From assembly GCA_036583965.1 (NCBI GenBank), contig JAZBQD010000030.1:53197551-53261550 (forward strand): a DNA stretch of 64,000 nucleotides, written 5' to 3'. Shown piece after piece: positions 1 to 12,190 of the stretch. The notes under the pieces were generated by a model. It searched no databases. It was given only the letters and a program-made list of their open reading frames with translations, and was not told the origin of the DNA. A program made the translations under genes and the position numbers. Source of the DNA: Prunella strophiata (Eukaryota; Chordata; Aves; Passeriformes; Prunellidae). Each line of letters starts with the position of its first letter. Within the stretch, counting starts at the first letter, position 1.

Positions 1-282
1 TATCTTAGACACCCCAAGTGAGACTTGGGCAACATTTTTATGCCTGAATCCAAACCCATGTGTCCTTCATGCCCAGATTGAAAGAGACTTTTGCTGATGG
101 TGTCTGTGGACACTACTGAGGCTTCTCGGTGACCCCTGAGCATTGAACAGACCTACTCTAGCTGAATACATAATTAAAGTACAAATGTATAATAGACAAT
201 AAAATATACCATACACAATAAAATACATAATTACAGTACTTCAGGTCTGCTTTGGTGACTGTAGGCTGACATGGGTACTGAC
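1..282. other. unassigned AT-rich sequence
   Basis: Short AT-rich stretch without a convincing exon or repeat. An ATAAAATA-type motif recurs near 190-230 but is too short to classify. Confidence 0.5.
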
Positions 283-460
283 ACAGGTTGCTTAGAGAAG
301 CTGAGAAAGTCCCATCCCTAGAAGTGTTTAAGGATAGGTTTGATGGATCTCTGAGCAACCTGGTCTAGTGAATATGTCCCTGTCCACAGCAGGGAGGGGC
401 TGGAACTAGATTGTCCTTAAGGTCCCTTCTAACCCAAATCATTCTACAATTCTTTGATTT
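283..460 (+). repeat. CR1 LINE fragment, 3' end, sense
   Basis: The sequence runs through the typical 3' end of bird CR1: a CAGGTTGC-type segment, then CTGAGCAACCTGGTCTAGTG, then GGAACTAGAT, and ends with a decayed ATTCTA-type tail near 450-460. CR1 is the dominant LINE of bird genomes and is nearly always 5'-truncated, as here (about 180 bases kept). Many mismatches to the consensus I recall suggest an old copy. It lies tail-to-tail with the antisense CR1 that begins at 568. Confidence 0.85.
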
Positions 461-567
461 TATGGTTTTTGGAGCAGTATTGTTACCAGTTGAAGGATGA
501 GGTGAGCTTGGAGTAGCATAATATGATCCTTACGAAACAGGAGCAGAAGGACTGCTACTTGGGATTG

Positions 568-1155
568 TCATAGAATCATCAAATTGTTTAAGTTGGAAAA
601 AACATCCAAGATCATCATGTCTAATCATTAACCCAACATTGCCAAGTCACTATCAATCCAGGTCTGTGAGTGCCACATCTACATGTCTTTTAAACACAAC
701 CAGGAATGATGAGTCAACCACTTCCATGATCAGCCTGTTCTAATGCCTGATCACCCTTCCTTGAAGAAATTTTCCTAGTATCCAATCTAAATCTCTTTTG
801 ACCAATTCTTTCTGTCCTGTTGCTTGCTACTTGGGAGACCAAACCCCACCTGGCTCCACACATTGCTACAACTTTCAGGAAGTTGTAGGGTGATACAGTC
901 TCCTCTGAGCCTCCTTTTCTCCAGACTAAACACCCCCAGCTCCCTCAGCTGCTCCTCACCAGACTTGGGCTCCAGACCCTTCCCCAGCTCCTTGCCCTTC
1001 TCTCAGAGTCCTTGTAGTGAGGGGCCCAGAACTGGACACAGGATTCAAGGTGTGGCCTCACCAGTGCTGAGTACAGGGGCACAATCCCTGTCCTGATCCT
1101 GCTGGCCACACTATTGCTGATACACAGGATGCCATTGACCTTCTTGCAATTGGTG
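568..1155 (-). repeat. CR1 LINE fragment, about 590 bases, antisense
   Basis: This is the longest continuous CR1 piece in the window. Read on the plus strand it starts with the reversed tail (TCATAGAATC), passes through CTCAGCTGCTCCTCACCAGA, GAGGGGCCCAGAACTGGACA and GGCCTCACCAGTGCTGAGTA, and ends near CATTGACCTTCTTG. All are landmarks of the last part of CR1 ORF2 plus 3' UTR. A plus-strand open frame at 824-1096 falls inside it and is a by-product of the repeat. The 5' end is truncated, as usual for CR1. Confidence 0.92.
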
Positions 1156-1527
1156 CCTCTTCCTTTTTTCCATACTAAGGGGAATGAGGGCAGCTTGCTC
1201 TGAGCATAAAACTTCAGCTGATGGTTTGCCCCTGGTCACTTAGTGCTGTTTAGGTTATATTTGGTTAATATTATTTAACCTACTCCTAATATCTTGAACA
1301 TTTAACCTACTCCTAATATCTATATCTTGAAATGGGAGATTTAGACAGAGAGAAACATGTAACTTTGGCTCTCAGTGGAAGCTTTGAATATTTGATAAAC
1401 TGCCTAGGTTTCTTTGCAACTCTTTAGACATGATCTTTCAGCTTCAGCAGTCATTTTGGAAAGGGATCTGAGGATAAAGCCCCAGGATCTGTCATGGTAA
1501 CAACATCATTTTTTATCTGTTTTAAAG
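1156..1527. other. non-coding stretch with a 27-base tandem duplication
   Basis: Holds two adjacent copies of a 27-base unit at 1273-1299 and 1300-1326, both beginning ATTTAACCTACTCCTAATAT. Nothing else is recognisable. Confidence 0.6.
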
Positions 1528-1570
1528 GATGGATTTGTCAGTGAGAGAAGACACTGTTGTGATTAAGCTG
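1528..1570 (+). CDS. candidate small internal exon, unknown protein
   Basis: A 43-base segment sits between a good acceptor (T-rich tract ending TTTTAAAG) and a good donor (CTG followed by GTAAGC). Only one frame is open. The first base completes a split codon, then 14 codons read MDLSVREDTVVIKL, and the segment ends on a codon boundary. The alternation of charged and beta-branched residues is protein-like, but a 14-codon frame is easily open by chance. There is no link in phase to a neighbouring exon, and the product is not recognised. It could equally be a chance pairing of splice-like sites. Confidence 0.22.
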
Positions 1571-2516
1571 GTAAGCTTTGGCTTACAACCTTGGACTCTG
1601 TTACAGTTCTGCTGGAGGCTTTATTTGTAACATCAAGAAAAAAAAATAAAATTTGTGCCCTGGTCCTCTATTCATACCTGAGATAGCCTTTAACTACTGG
1701 TTCTCATCTCTCCAAACATTCCTAGTTCTTGTACCTCAGTGTGTTTCATAGGGGTTTTCCCTCTTGGCAGGATCTTTTAAACATCCCCCAACAGAGCAAC
1801 AATAAAGCAGAAGCAAACCATGAACAGCCAGAAAAGGGATGTTACAAAGTTGAAGTACACATTCTGCCAAGGGTGGTGGACAAAAATGTATAATACATCA
1901 CTTCTACTCTACCAGTAAACTCAGTTGATTATTTATAGTACAGCTGGAAAAAGAATTGTTTTCCTTAACATGTTTGTTTTTTTTTTTTTTTTTTTCTTCT
2001 GGAGTTATCAGAAAGAAAAGAGTACTCAGATTTGTTTGTAAATTTAAAAAACATAAAACAAATAAACAAACCCAAACCCTAAAAAAATTCAAATATAAGC
2101 TGAAGTAAATAAAGCAGATGTAGATTTCAAACCACAACAAAAATTAATCAAAATATTTCTGCTAACAAGAGATATTTTGAAGGCCTATTTTACATCAATC
2201 CAGAATTATGCATTGAAGTAAAAATTGCATTAAGTGAAAGAGCTCAAATTACAGGTTTGGCAGAATAGGCTGGCTGAACTCAGCCTCATCTGGTGCCTTT
2301 CTAAATGTATTCATTGTGAAGGAAATGCCTTTTTGGTGGAGCATTGGTATCTCCAAACTATTCCTTTCTTCTAAATTTCTTTCAGAAGGATGGTTGTAGG
2401 ACTACTGAAAATTATGTTTTCTGGCTTTCTTTTTCCTAAAATCTGCAGCCCAAATACTTCAAGTATGTACTGCAGTGTCTTTAAAAGTCAGGCATCAGCT
2501 TGAATCATACAATTAA
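1571..2516. other. AT-rich non-coding stretch with a 19-base T tract
   Basis: The T tract is at 1977-1995. No repeat family or exon was recognised. The minus-strand frame at 1904-2140 is mostly low-complexity sequence. Confidence 0.5.
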
Positions 2517-2644
2517 AGAATCATAGAATGATTTAGGTTAAAAGAGTCCTTGAAGGTCCTTTAGTTTCAATTCCCCTGCCATGGGCAGGGACATCTTCCA
2601 CTAGAACAGGTTGCTCAAGCCCCATCCAACCTGGTCCAAGATGT
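2517..2644 (-). repeat. CR1 LINE fragment, antisense
   Basis: Begins AGAATCATAGAATGATTTAG and continues through CCTGCCATGGGCAGGGACAT and CCACTAGAACAGGTTGCTCA, the standard reversed CR1 3' end. About 128 bases remain. Confidence 0.9.
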
Positions 2645-5600
2645 ATGCAAAGAGCTAATTCTGACTTTAAGTCAGATTTTATTCCAAATAATTGTGAAAG
2701 TCTTCATGTGAGCAAGTAGAGTGGGATACCATGCTGCAGCAATCCTTGGACAGAGCACTAAGTGAATAAATCTTGCATGTACCTGATCTGTCCTGGACCA
2801 CTGCTTGTTTGGGCTTTTATATCTCTCTAAAGACCTTTTCTACTTGTCTGATTACCTGATTAACCATATTTATCATTTTTCCCTCTCAGTTTGAAGGAGT
2901 AAGCTGTATTTCCCTTTGAAAGATGAATTCTGGGCCAACTGCTGCTTTAGATCCAGCAGAGAAGATAATCTCATGTGCAGTAATTAGCTGTTCAAGTGAA
3001 TTTCACAGTTAGTTCCATAAGGAAACTGTCTTTACTGTTCACTTCTCTTAACTGCTCCTGCTTACATGACACACTTGTAAATGCCTACAGGTTTAGATTA
3101 GAGGAATTGTCTTAGTTTATGGCTGTGCTGCTTTTAATTATTTTCTTAGTTTTCACATACAACAACCATTTTCTTGCATCTGATATTCTTGCTTCATGTT
3201 TTTCTCCCCTGTTTGCATCTAATTTTGGAGTTTATGCCAACATAATGACATGCCATTGAATTCAGAGCCAGGACTCATTAGCTCTAGTAATTACCACCTT
3301 CCTCTGTCCTGGAGGGGCACAGCATTGCTCCTTTTCCCACTGTCAGCCAAGCTTTTCATTAGTGCAGCCATCCACAGCTTTAACAAATCCTCTTGGAGCA
3401 GTGGGCTGCTCCTATGCCCACCTAGAGTGTAGGGATGGTCTCTCTCAGCCAGTGGCTCTCCTGCCTCTCCTCTCCCTGAGAATTACAGTTGTAACAGCCA
3501 ATGCAAGCTGCCAATGTACATTTGAAAATCTCCCTTGTTGTGATTACTTATGACTTCTTTCCACATCAAATTAGAAAAAATTTTTCTCTCAAATACCACT
3601 CACATTTCTGCCCTTTGTTTCTCTTCCTCTAGAGTTTTCACTACTCTTTTCCCCATTGTAACTTTCTAATTGCCTCCTTCTGTCTTCCTGCTTTCTGGGT
3701 ATCCCTCCTTGCACTAAATCATAACTGTGCTTGCCTACATGTCTGCATCTCACCTCTTGCAAGGATCAAAAATGAAATGAATGAGAAGGATACATGACTG
3801 TTGAGAAATTCCACATCCAATGTCCCAGGGAACACCTTATTTGTGGCACCAATGCCATTTGGGGTAAAATAAGTGCTGGGGGAGGCAGATCTGGGGACAT
3901 TGTTCCTTGTCATGATGTAGATTTACTGAAAATCATTTCAGGATTGTGATGTACTGTTATTTACCTATGCTTTGCTCATGCTACTAAATATTTCTTTTAT
4001 TTTGATTGAAGTTTATTTAATACCCTTTTGTTAAAAGGGTTTTTTACCACTCAGTTATTACAAAGTAATAGCATTTGTCTTATTTGCTTGTCGAAACTAT
4101 GGCATAGCTTAGGATTGTCCTTAGCATTAGCAACAGGTGGCTAATTCTTCCTTCTCTTCAAGACCACCAGGGATAGGAAGGCAGTTATTTTTGGGGACTG
4201 ACAATGTTCCTTTCTCTTTGGCTGCTGGGGTTAAGCATCAGAGTTTGGTTTTGATTTCTGACTGTTGTGTATCATTGCTCTTCTCCCACCACTGCTAGCT
4301 TTTCTCCTGAAATACATTACAGCTACGTGACGAACAAAGAACTTGATCTGCTTCCTCAAACCTCAGTGAGCCATGCAAATGACTCTGCAATAATCTGCAG
4401 ATGCCATGATGTTTCAAGACCCAATCTGAATTTCTTCACTGACAGAAGAGTTGCCCTGTATGGTTTGTCATTGTACTGGATCAAGGGTAAGGCCTTCTAG
4501 GGCTAATTGGCACTGCAAAACAGCTTCTGATGTTTTCTGCTAGGAAAGTGACATTTGAAGACTTATGCCATTAACTAGAAGATAAAATGGAAATAAATGA
4601 CCTATTTTTTAAGACAATTAGATTCAGTTTTGGCATTTACATATATTTCTGTCATACAGGCAGATTAATTTACATAAAAATAAAGCAATTTGTCAAAGAT
4701 GATGGCCCCATTTCAGATTGGAGTCCAATAGAGAGAGGCTGCTTTTGGCAAAGCATCTATGTCATGCTTGGCTAGCCCTGCTTACCTGTATTCTGGGAGA
4801 GGTCAGACCATGAAGGGAAACAAATAGGCTTGTTTCCATGGATGCCAATTGATCTGTGGGCTAGGTTTGGGCTTGTCTTAGTTTTTTTTCCCCCCACATA
4901 CACTGGCCTAGGTCTAGATCTTTGCTACAGGATATTCAGAGGCAGCATTTGATAATTTTTGTCCCCATCTGGATAAGAGGCATTTTGAACCTTAGAGTGG
5001 ATGCTGCCTCTTAAATGAGCTAATCCTGGAGAGAAGAGGTGTGTTCGTACCTGACCTCTTCCCTTTGCCTTCCCTCCTCAGGGCACACCCTCCACCCTAG
5101 TGGGATTCAGTGTCTGTCAACTGCTCCTACAAGCATTGGCCACCAATGTCACATGCTTTGTGACATAAGAGTTTTAGAAGTTCAAATAATGTACAGGATG
5201 GTACAAGAAATGCAGAATCTGAATCGTGACCTTTTTTGGAGTTCCTTGAATCTTGGAGGGGCAGCTTTGTTTCATGTGCTGAAATAGAGATAGTGGTTTC
5301 AGATCTGGGAGCTTCAAAATATGTGCTGGAATAGTATGGAGCTTAGTCTGGAGCTAGCCCATGCTGAAGTCTGTTTCTGCAGGTGAAATTACCCTAGAGA
5401 CACATCTGATCTGCCATGGCCCTCATCCACCCAATCATATGCCTAACTTTAGGCCAATTAATAACTTTCCTCAATCAGGTTGCTTCTTTGAAGCTAATAG
5501 AGCTATTCATTTTTCCAGGTTAGGCATACACATTAAATTATCTTGCTTAATTGGAGTCTGTGATTCCTTATATTGGCCAAGATCTAGTGAAAAGATTTTA

Positions 5601-8513
5601 TTAACAATGAAGTCAAAGTTGCATATTTCCAATTCCTTTTATTATCTCACCAGGGAGCATTTGTATCGTTAATTAATGAAATGATTATCTCAAATCAGCT
5701 TTCACAGTGCTTGAGAATTTTACAAGTATTACAGTGTAAGTATTACAAAAGGAAGAGACCAACTCTGTTAGTGTAGTTAAACCTTCAGAATTTATAGATT
5801 AGATAACAGAGAAGTGAATTTAACATTCTCTAAAGAGTTTCACAGGTCTTTTTCTGCAAGATATTTTCTCCCTTATCCATCTATTTTAGAGCTGGGGTTT
5901 TGCACTTCTTTTCTAGGCTAGTTCATTTTTATCCTTAAGGGCACACTGTATTTTTAAATTTCTGAATCTTCCTTACACTTTCATTTCCAAAAAGTAGCAA
6001 AAACCTCTTTTGGAGAAATAGTTCTTTTTTTAAATTGTCAGAATGAGTAAATAATACATCGTGGTGTTATAAGTTACGGCTGCAGGTGTATAAACCCCTG
6101 AACTGGAGAAACACACATTTTTAACATAGTGAAAGAGGAAAGAGACTGTTTAAAGTCCTGGTTTTCCTTCTCAGGCCTTGAAAACTTATGTGCCTCTGCA
6201 TATTCAGGGACAGATATTGTGATATACAGCCAGTCCTGTGCAAAGCTGAAAATATTACCTAATATTTGGTCTCAACAAGCTGGTATGGAGCATTCTGGTT
6301 GCCATCACTTGTATCTGGAAGTCTGTGGGTTTTTGATCAAGTCCCTTTCTCTGCCTGTGAAATTACAGATGGGTGAAACAAACCCTGCTCCCAGCATCTC
6401 TTCCCTTAAAAAAAAAAAAAAAATCTATTGTAGTTTAAAGCACTTGACTTACAAATTTTTGCAACTCTGAAGTGCATTTGTAGCATAGATGTACTACACA
6501 AAAATCACAGAACAAGAAGAAATTCCTACCTTCAACTTATTGGGAGTGAGACAAGAGTAGCACATCACATGTCAGATTCTTGATTAACTATAAGGGAAAA
6601 AAATCCCAGACAGTACTGCCTGGCTGAATCTACCCAGAGCAGGATTAATTTTTGCTATACAGCTGAATTGACTGATGATGGAATGGCCAATATTTGATGT
6701 GGTGTTGCTGTCAGCAGCACTTGCAATAAAACAAAGCAATAAGGAACAGGGCCAGCACTCAGACAGCTGAGCAACATTTGTAAAGGTAATTCTACAGCTT
6801 TACAGTTGCTGAGAAAACATGTGCTTTGATGTGCTAAATTAGCATGTAAACTCAAAGCCAAAGGTTTTAAACGCTCAGCATTGCAAAATAGCATGGAAAT
6901 TACCTTCAAAGGAATAACAACAGCATAACTGGAACTCAACAGACCTTTTTTTGAGTAGAAAATGTACCTCATGATGGCATTTTCCCCTGCCTTGTGTCAG
7001 ACAGGCAGATCCAATGACAGCAGATGCCCTCTGTTATCCCAGGATAAGATGGAAGATCCGGTTGCTGGCAGGCACAGCCTGTGGCTGGGGAGGGCTGGCG
7101 TGTCTGCCCGTGTGCCTGGGCAAGAGCTCAGCAGTCTGTGTGTGCTGGGCAGGCAGCTCTGCCAGGACATTGCCTGTGGAACTAGCTGGTTATTTAGGTC
7201 TAGCCTGGAAGTGGTTTTTGTGAGCTGCAGACTTCCCCTGAAAGAGTCCTGAGGCTCTGGACATAGCTGGAGGAGTGGGAAGAAAAGTGTGCATGGACAC
7301 CAAAGTGAATTGTTGGCTTATTGCTGTGTTCTTGACTTGCCTAAAGGGTTTGTAATGGCTGGTTTTATTGAAACAGTTCAGCAAACTTACTGCTGAAATT
7401 TTTGACAAAATGGCTCTCATGACCCTCAGTTCAGCCAGGATTTCTAAAATCCTTTAGAAAGGCACTGGTACATTGACGAAGTCAGCAGCTATAAACATGG
7501 ACTTAATGCTTAAATAACCAAATCATGTTTTTTGGTGCTGCATGCTGCAATATATCTGCATGTGAGACAAGTGCCCAGACATGGATGGGTATGCAATGCT
7601 TCCTCAGATGACCTTGAGCACCCAAGAGAGATGGCAAAAAAACCTACAGAACGCTGGCATCCATCAGCAGCCAGAGGCCCAGGGGTGTATGCTTGAAATA
7701 CATGTGTGATTTCTCACCTTCTTGCACACAGTGCTGTAAACTTAAATGAATTGTAAAGTGGGTTGAAAGTGGATTGTCAAGTGAGAAGTATACTTATAAG
7801 GGTATGTTTTTGTTGCCAGTTCTTAAGATAATTTTTAGATCTTGATACATTTCTAAGCAGCCATCTTAAAACCCCCTAAAACCTTCCCTACCTTTCGTTG
7901 TGATGCTACAGTGCCATCCCATAAGCTACTAGGGCAATCTGTTACCATTTTCTGGCAATGTTACTCCACTTTATAATAAAATAAAATTTCTGCACCTGCC
8001 TATTCTGCCAAGAAGCCTGTAAAAGGCTCGGGAAACTCAAGAGAGGAACAGCATTATTAATTGCTTTGACAAAGACAACTGTTACAGAGGGAAGAAAGTA
8101 TTTTGTATTTCTGAAGTATCTTATAAGGACTTTTAATTCTGCTTTATTCTGGGAGAGAAGTGGTGGAGGGAGATTGTCATGTTACTGGTGAATAGAGGCA
8201 TTCACACAAGCAAATAAACACTGAAGGTCTTCAGTGACTGATTTTAATCAGAAGTGATTAAAGCCAAGAAAGAGAGTGTGACAACATGAATTCATGTTCA
8301 TGCTTTCCTAGAGCTCAAGGTTCCTCGAATTTCCAGCGTTTTCAGTACCTCCAGGTCAATTACATAAAAATGGACAATGCTTGCAAGATTGTGTAAGATG
8401 CTCATTATCAAAACAAGGGAAGAGGACAAAGACTCATCACTCAATTGAAACAAAAATCAGCTTTGAAAGGCTTTGCCCTTGTGCTGGAAACCCTGTGTGC
8501 TGGCTGCTTTCTT
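2645..8513. other. long unique stretch, no supported gene
   Basis: Nearly 6 kb without a recognisable repeat apart from a 16-base A tract at 6408-6423. A plus-strand frame at 4267-4500 contains an acceptor-like site (CACCACTGCTAG at 4288-4299) and a possible donor (CAAGGGTAAG) and encodes a cysteine-containing stretch, but I could not connect it to anything. The sequence at 7010-7200 is clearly richer in G+C than its surroundings and is open in two overlapping frames; I see no domain in either. Confidence 0.45.
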
Positions 8514-8600
8514 CAAGAATTGTAGAATGGTTTGGATTGGAAAAGGTCTTTAAAGATCATCTAGTCCAGGAAAACCAAGATCATGTAGTCCAGAGAAGTG
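8514..8600 (-). repeat. short CR1-derived fragment with internal duplication
   Basis: Starts AGAATTGTAGAATGGTTTGG, the reversed CR1 3' end, and reaches AGATCATCTAGTCCAG. A second, slightly altered copy (AGATCATGTAGTCCAG) follows about 30 bases later. Confidence 0.75.
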
Positions 8601-11171
8601 GTGATTCCACCCTGCTCTTTGGTAGAGCCCCTGCTGTTGACAGCAGATGTGCTGTGAGCAGCTCGAGCAAGACACTTGTCTGGGGAAGTCTGAACTTCTG
8701 AACCCAGTGCTGGTGATTCACCATCATTTGGCAGCCAGAACTAAAATTGCAGTAGAAATAAAAAAACCTAGTGCTCAGCAAAGATTGTATAAACAGTCTT
8801 TGGGAATATCAAATAAATATGGTGAAATATTTTCTTGCTAAAATGTTATTTGCAGTAATTGCATATTTTATCTTGAACAGCTAGTTGTGTTTGTTACCTG
8901 TCTGATTTTTTGTTCAGACTTAAACTGTAGCAGCTTATTTAAAACTGCATTTATTATTTTTCCTATGCAGGTTGCATAAATGAGTGTCAATAGGAGCACT
9001 ATGGAAATGAATAAATTTGTAATTACAATAGCATTAAATATATTTTGCTAGTGTCTGAATGAAAAATATTTCACATGAAAAATTAATTCCACCCACTTGA
9101 AAGAGGAAATCAAAGTTATGCTTTAGTCTCTGCTCTTTAAAAATAGCTGATAGTCAGCTTTATATTTTCTTTTTTTTTTTTTTAAATATATTTTAGTTTT
9201 TCTGTGGAAACGAAAGTCAATGTTCTTTCTTTGAAACAGAATTATTTAAAGAAACAAGAATAAAGTCTGTGTTGGAAAAAATTAATAGCAGACTTCTGGA
9301 AAATTTAGCTTGAACTGCAAAGCACTGGTAAATAAGTTTAGTTAGGGAATGGACCTCAAAAAATTTCTGAAACAAAGAAAGGGCAAATGAAGTACCCATA
9401 GGCATTTTGTGCTGTTGTCCAAGCCTTGTGTACAAATTGGATTTTGTGTCATGTAAACATTAGATATTCGACTCCTATGTGTGTTAGAAACCCTTCCCTG
9501 TGTGATTTTTTTCAGAGCTCTTCTCTTCATTGGTGGCTGAGAACCCTGTCCTCTTCAGAGGAAGCAAAAGATGTTTGAAGATGAAATCTGGTTCAAAAAA
9601 ACAAAGGAGATTAATTATAGCATTAAATTAAATAACTTTAATTTAAGAATGAAAATGTCTTTAGAAATTAGTTGTCCTAGGTGTGTGAAGATGGAGTCTG
9701 GCTCAGCACAAATGAAGGGAAACTGATTTTTTTTCCCCTGAGATTCCCAAATGAAAACAAAGATCTTTTGAAGGCCAAGTCTCAAAGTCAGTTTTTATTG
9801 TCAGTGACAAAATTGCAGGTAGAGAGTGACACAATAGGCATGTCAGAAATGAGAAGCTTACCATTCAGCTGAGGACATTGAAACTTTAGAGTTCATTAAC
9901 ATCTTTTCAATGTATTTTCACTGAAATGCTATTTGAAGCGTTCGCTCTGAAGAGTAGAGGAGAACCAGATTGTTCTTTTTGCAGGAGTTTGCAAAATGCT
10001 AAATTTATTTTTAACTAAAACTGTCAGTTTCCCACAAAAATAGCTAAGAAATATTTGGAAATTTTCTTGTATGTTTCAGTTTAGTCGTAACACTAAAATG
10101 CTTTGAGTAACTTTTGCTTTTTAATACCATGACATTGCAAAACCAGACACAATTTCAAGCTGAAAATTTCAAACCTGGTGGTCTGAAAAGTATTGAAAGA
10201 ACTTGATTGGCAGAATGTCCTCAGAGGACCGACTTTCTTTCTTTTTCACTTTTTTGCCAAACAAAATGTCACTGCAAGTGATATATGCCTACATAAAGGT
10301 TCTGGTTTGTCAAAACTTTTTTTCCTATGTAAAACCTTTGTAAAAAAATGTTTGACTGGTACCAGTCCTCAAGACTTGTTGATCAGCAAAACTTTAGGTG
10401 TTTACATTTTATATAACCACTGCATAATGCATGATTTAAAGAAGATCAGATTTTACAGTTTTTTTAGACTGACAGAATGAACTGCAGCGACAAAAAGCTT
10501 GGCCTGAAAATTCTAAATTTATTAACACACCCTGTGCCAGTAATGTCCTTCCTTTGCTGTTTCAGATGCATTCTGGCCAGACAAAAAGCATTTGGCTCTA
10601 TTGCTAAAATTTCTCAGTTTACAGTACAGGTTAATACTTCAAAAATGAGCTTATGCAACTTTATTTGTACCCAGCATGAATTTACATGGATAGCTACATT
10701 TGGGGAATTTTTTTCTGCCTTAGCTGTGTGTTGACAGCTATGTACCATGGATTCATCTGCAGCAGTCTGTGTCCAGATTACTGCTGAAAGCAGCACACCC
10801 TTTGTGAGTGTATGAACCCAGGAAAAGTTACTGGAGAGCAATAGGAATGGAAGAAAAGAAGGTACTTACATGATGCCCATTTGAGGTGAAGTTCTCCAGT
10901 ATGTGCTTGTCCTTGCCCAAATATTCCTATTCCCTGGTTAGTTGTTGGCCTTGGGTAAAGTACATAGAGGGAAGAACAGAATGGCTGTCACACAAACTGT
11001 GTTCCAAGTGGTTTTTGAAAGGTGTCAAGAAAAGGCTGCATGACTCCAGATGGAAAGAGACAAACAGAGCAGGTTATGTGGAGCAAGTTGATGTGCTCTC
11101 AGTTCCTCAGGGGAATCCAGAGAACAGGTGAAGGACATTGCACAGGTCACTGAGAAGGAGAAAAAGGAGGA
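8601..11171. other. unique AT-rich stretch, possible conserved element inside
   Basis: No exon or repeat recognised. A T tract lies at about 9171-9183. A 14-base perfect palindrome, GACTGGTACCAGTC, is at 10354-10367. The 8800-9120 part is listed separately. Confidence 0.45.
8800..9120. promoter_or_regulatory. possible conserved non-coding element
   Basis: Repeat-free AT-rich block with several homeodomain-type cores (TAATTAC, AATTAATTCC) and ATTTGCAGTAATTGCAT. This base composition and motif mix is common in vertebrate developmental enhancers, but conservation cannot be judged from one sequence. The call rests on appearance only. Confidence 0.15.
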
Positions 11172-11280
11172 TCTAGTGAATCACAAAATCAGTTAAATTG
11201 GAAAAAAACCTCTAAGATCTAAGAGGTCCATTAAGGTGGCACTGCCAAATCCACACAAAACCACTAAGCACCATCTCTAA
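11172..11280 (-). repeat. old CR1 fragment, antisense
   Basis: Reads as a decayed reversed CR1 3' end: AATCACAAAATCAGTTAAAT, then CTCTAAGATC, GGCACTGCCAA and CCACTAAGCACCATCTCTAA. These match the CR1 subtype that carries the CACTGCCAAG and CCTAAGCACCA landmarks. Confidence 0.75.
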
Positions 11281-11334
11281 ATAAAGCAGTTTTAAAGGCC
11301 TATACAGACATTAATTTGGTCATATGTGCCAGCT

Positions 11335-12190
11335 AATATGAATTAGTCAAGAATAAGTCATGTCAAAACATTTATATAGCTGATTAAGGGAAATTAAAAG
11401 GTGTGATATATCTTGACCTGAGCATGATTTTTGTCACTGTCTTGCATAAACAACTTAGGGAATGATCTAGATGAAATAATGATGAGTGGGGTGAATAATT
11501 GCATTAAATTTGCTGCAAAACCTGTTAAGAATAATTCCATCTTAAATTAGCAGTGCATTTTAAGTGGATTCTTGTGGAGGTCTGTCTGTTTTACCCAGTA
11601 TAGACATTAATGTCTCAGAAGATAGAATCTGACAAATGCTTATAATCTTCCCAAAACAAACAAATTTGATAAGAATTGGAAATACTTTGACAGACCAGAT
11701 TTTAATTTAAAATAATCTAGTTATTTTGGAGAAGTGATCCAAAATCAACAAGAGGGAGTTCAAACAAGGCAAGAGCAAAGAACTGTGGTTAAGGAAGAAA
11801 AAAGTGAAAGATAGCTATCAACTGAGCCAGTGCAGCTGTACTGTGAAAAATCATTTGAGAGTTGGAGTGGAGTACAAGCTGGATCCTATCTGGGAATGCA
11901 TTACAAAAAGTGTGATGTGCAAAGCACATGGAAATAAATGTATGTCTCTTCACTGTGCTGGTGAGGCCTCAATTGAATACTGGTACCAGTCTGTAAAGTA
12001 GAATGAGAATGCGTAGGAAACATACAGAAAATAGTAGTGAGAATGCTAAAAACTTTGTGTTGTATAAGAGAACCCTGAACAAATTATCCTTTTTCCAGAA
12101 AAGAAGGTCAGGAGCAGAGAAATTGCAACCTTTTTCAGCATTTAAACTGATGGATACAACACAGAGTCGTGATCATTATTCTCTGTAACT
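11335..12190 (+). repeat. degenerate CR1 ORF2 remnant, sense
   Basis: A decayed CR1 body. Near 11403-11455 the plus strand still translates to VIYLDLSMIFVTVLHK, recognisable as the LINE reverse transcriptase segment usually read as VYLDFSKAFDTVSH. Near 11755-11800 it keeps the GAGTTCAA...GCAAGAGCAAAG stretch of CR1, and near 11955-11995 a GGTGAGGCCTCAATTGAATA segment matching the CR1 GTGAGGCC landmark. Frames are broken by stops and shifts, so no protein is made. Decay is greater than in the 568-1155 copy, so this insertion is older. Confidence 0.65.

Noticed and set aside
824..1096. 90-codon plus-strand frame
   Set aside because: Antisense reading of a CR1 3' end.
4267..4500. 77-codon plus-strand frame with internal splice-like sites
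   Set aside because: Not linked in phase to any neighbour and no recognisable motif; kept only as a remark in the surrounding stretch.
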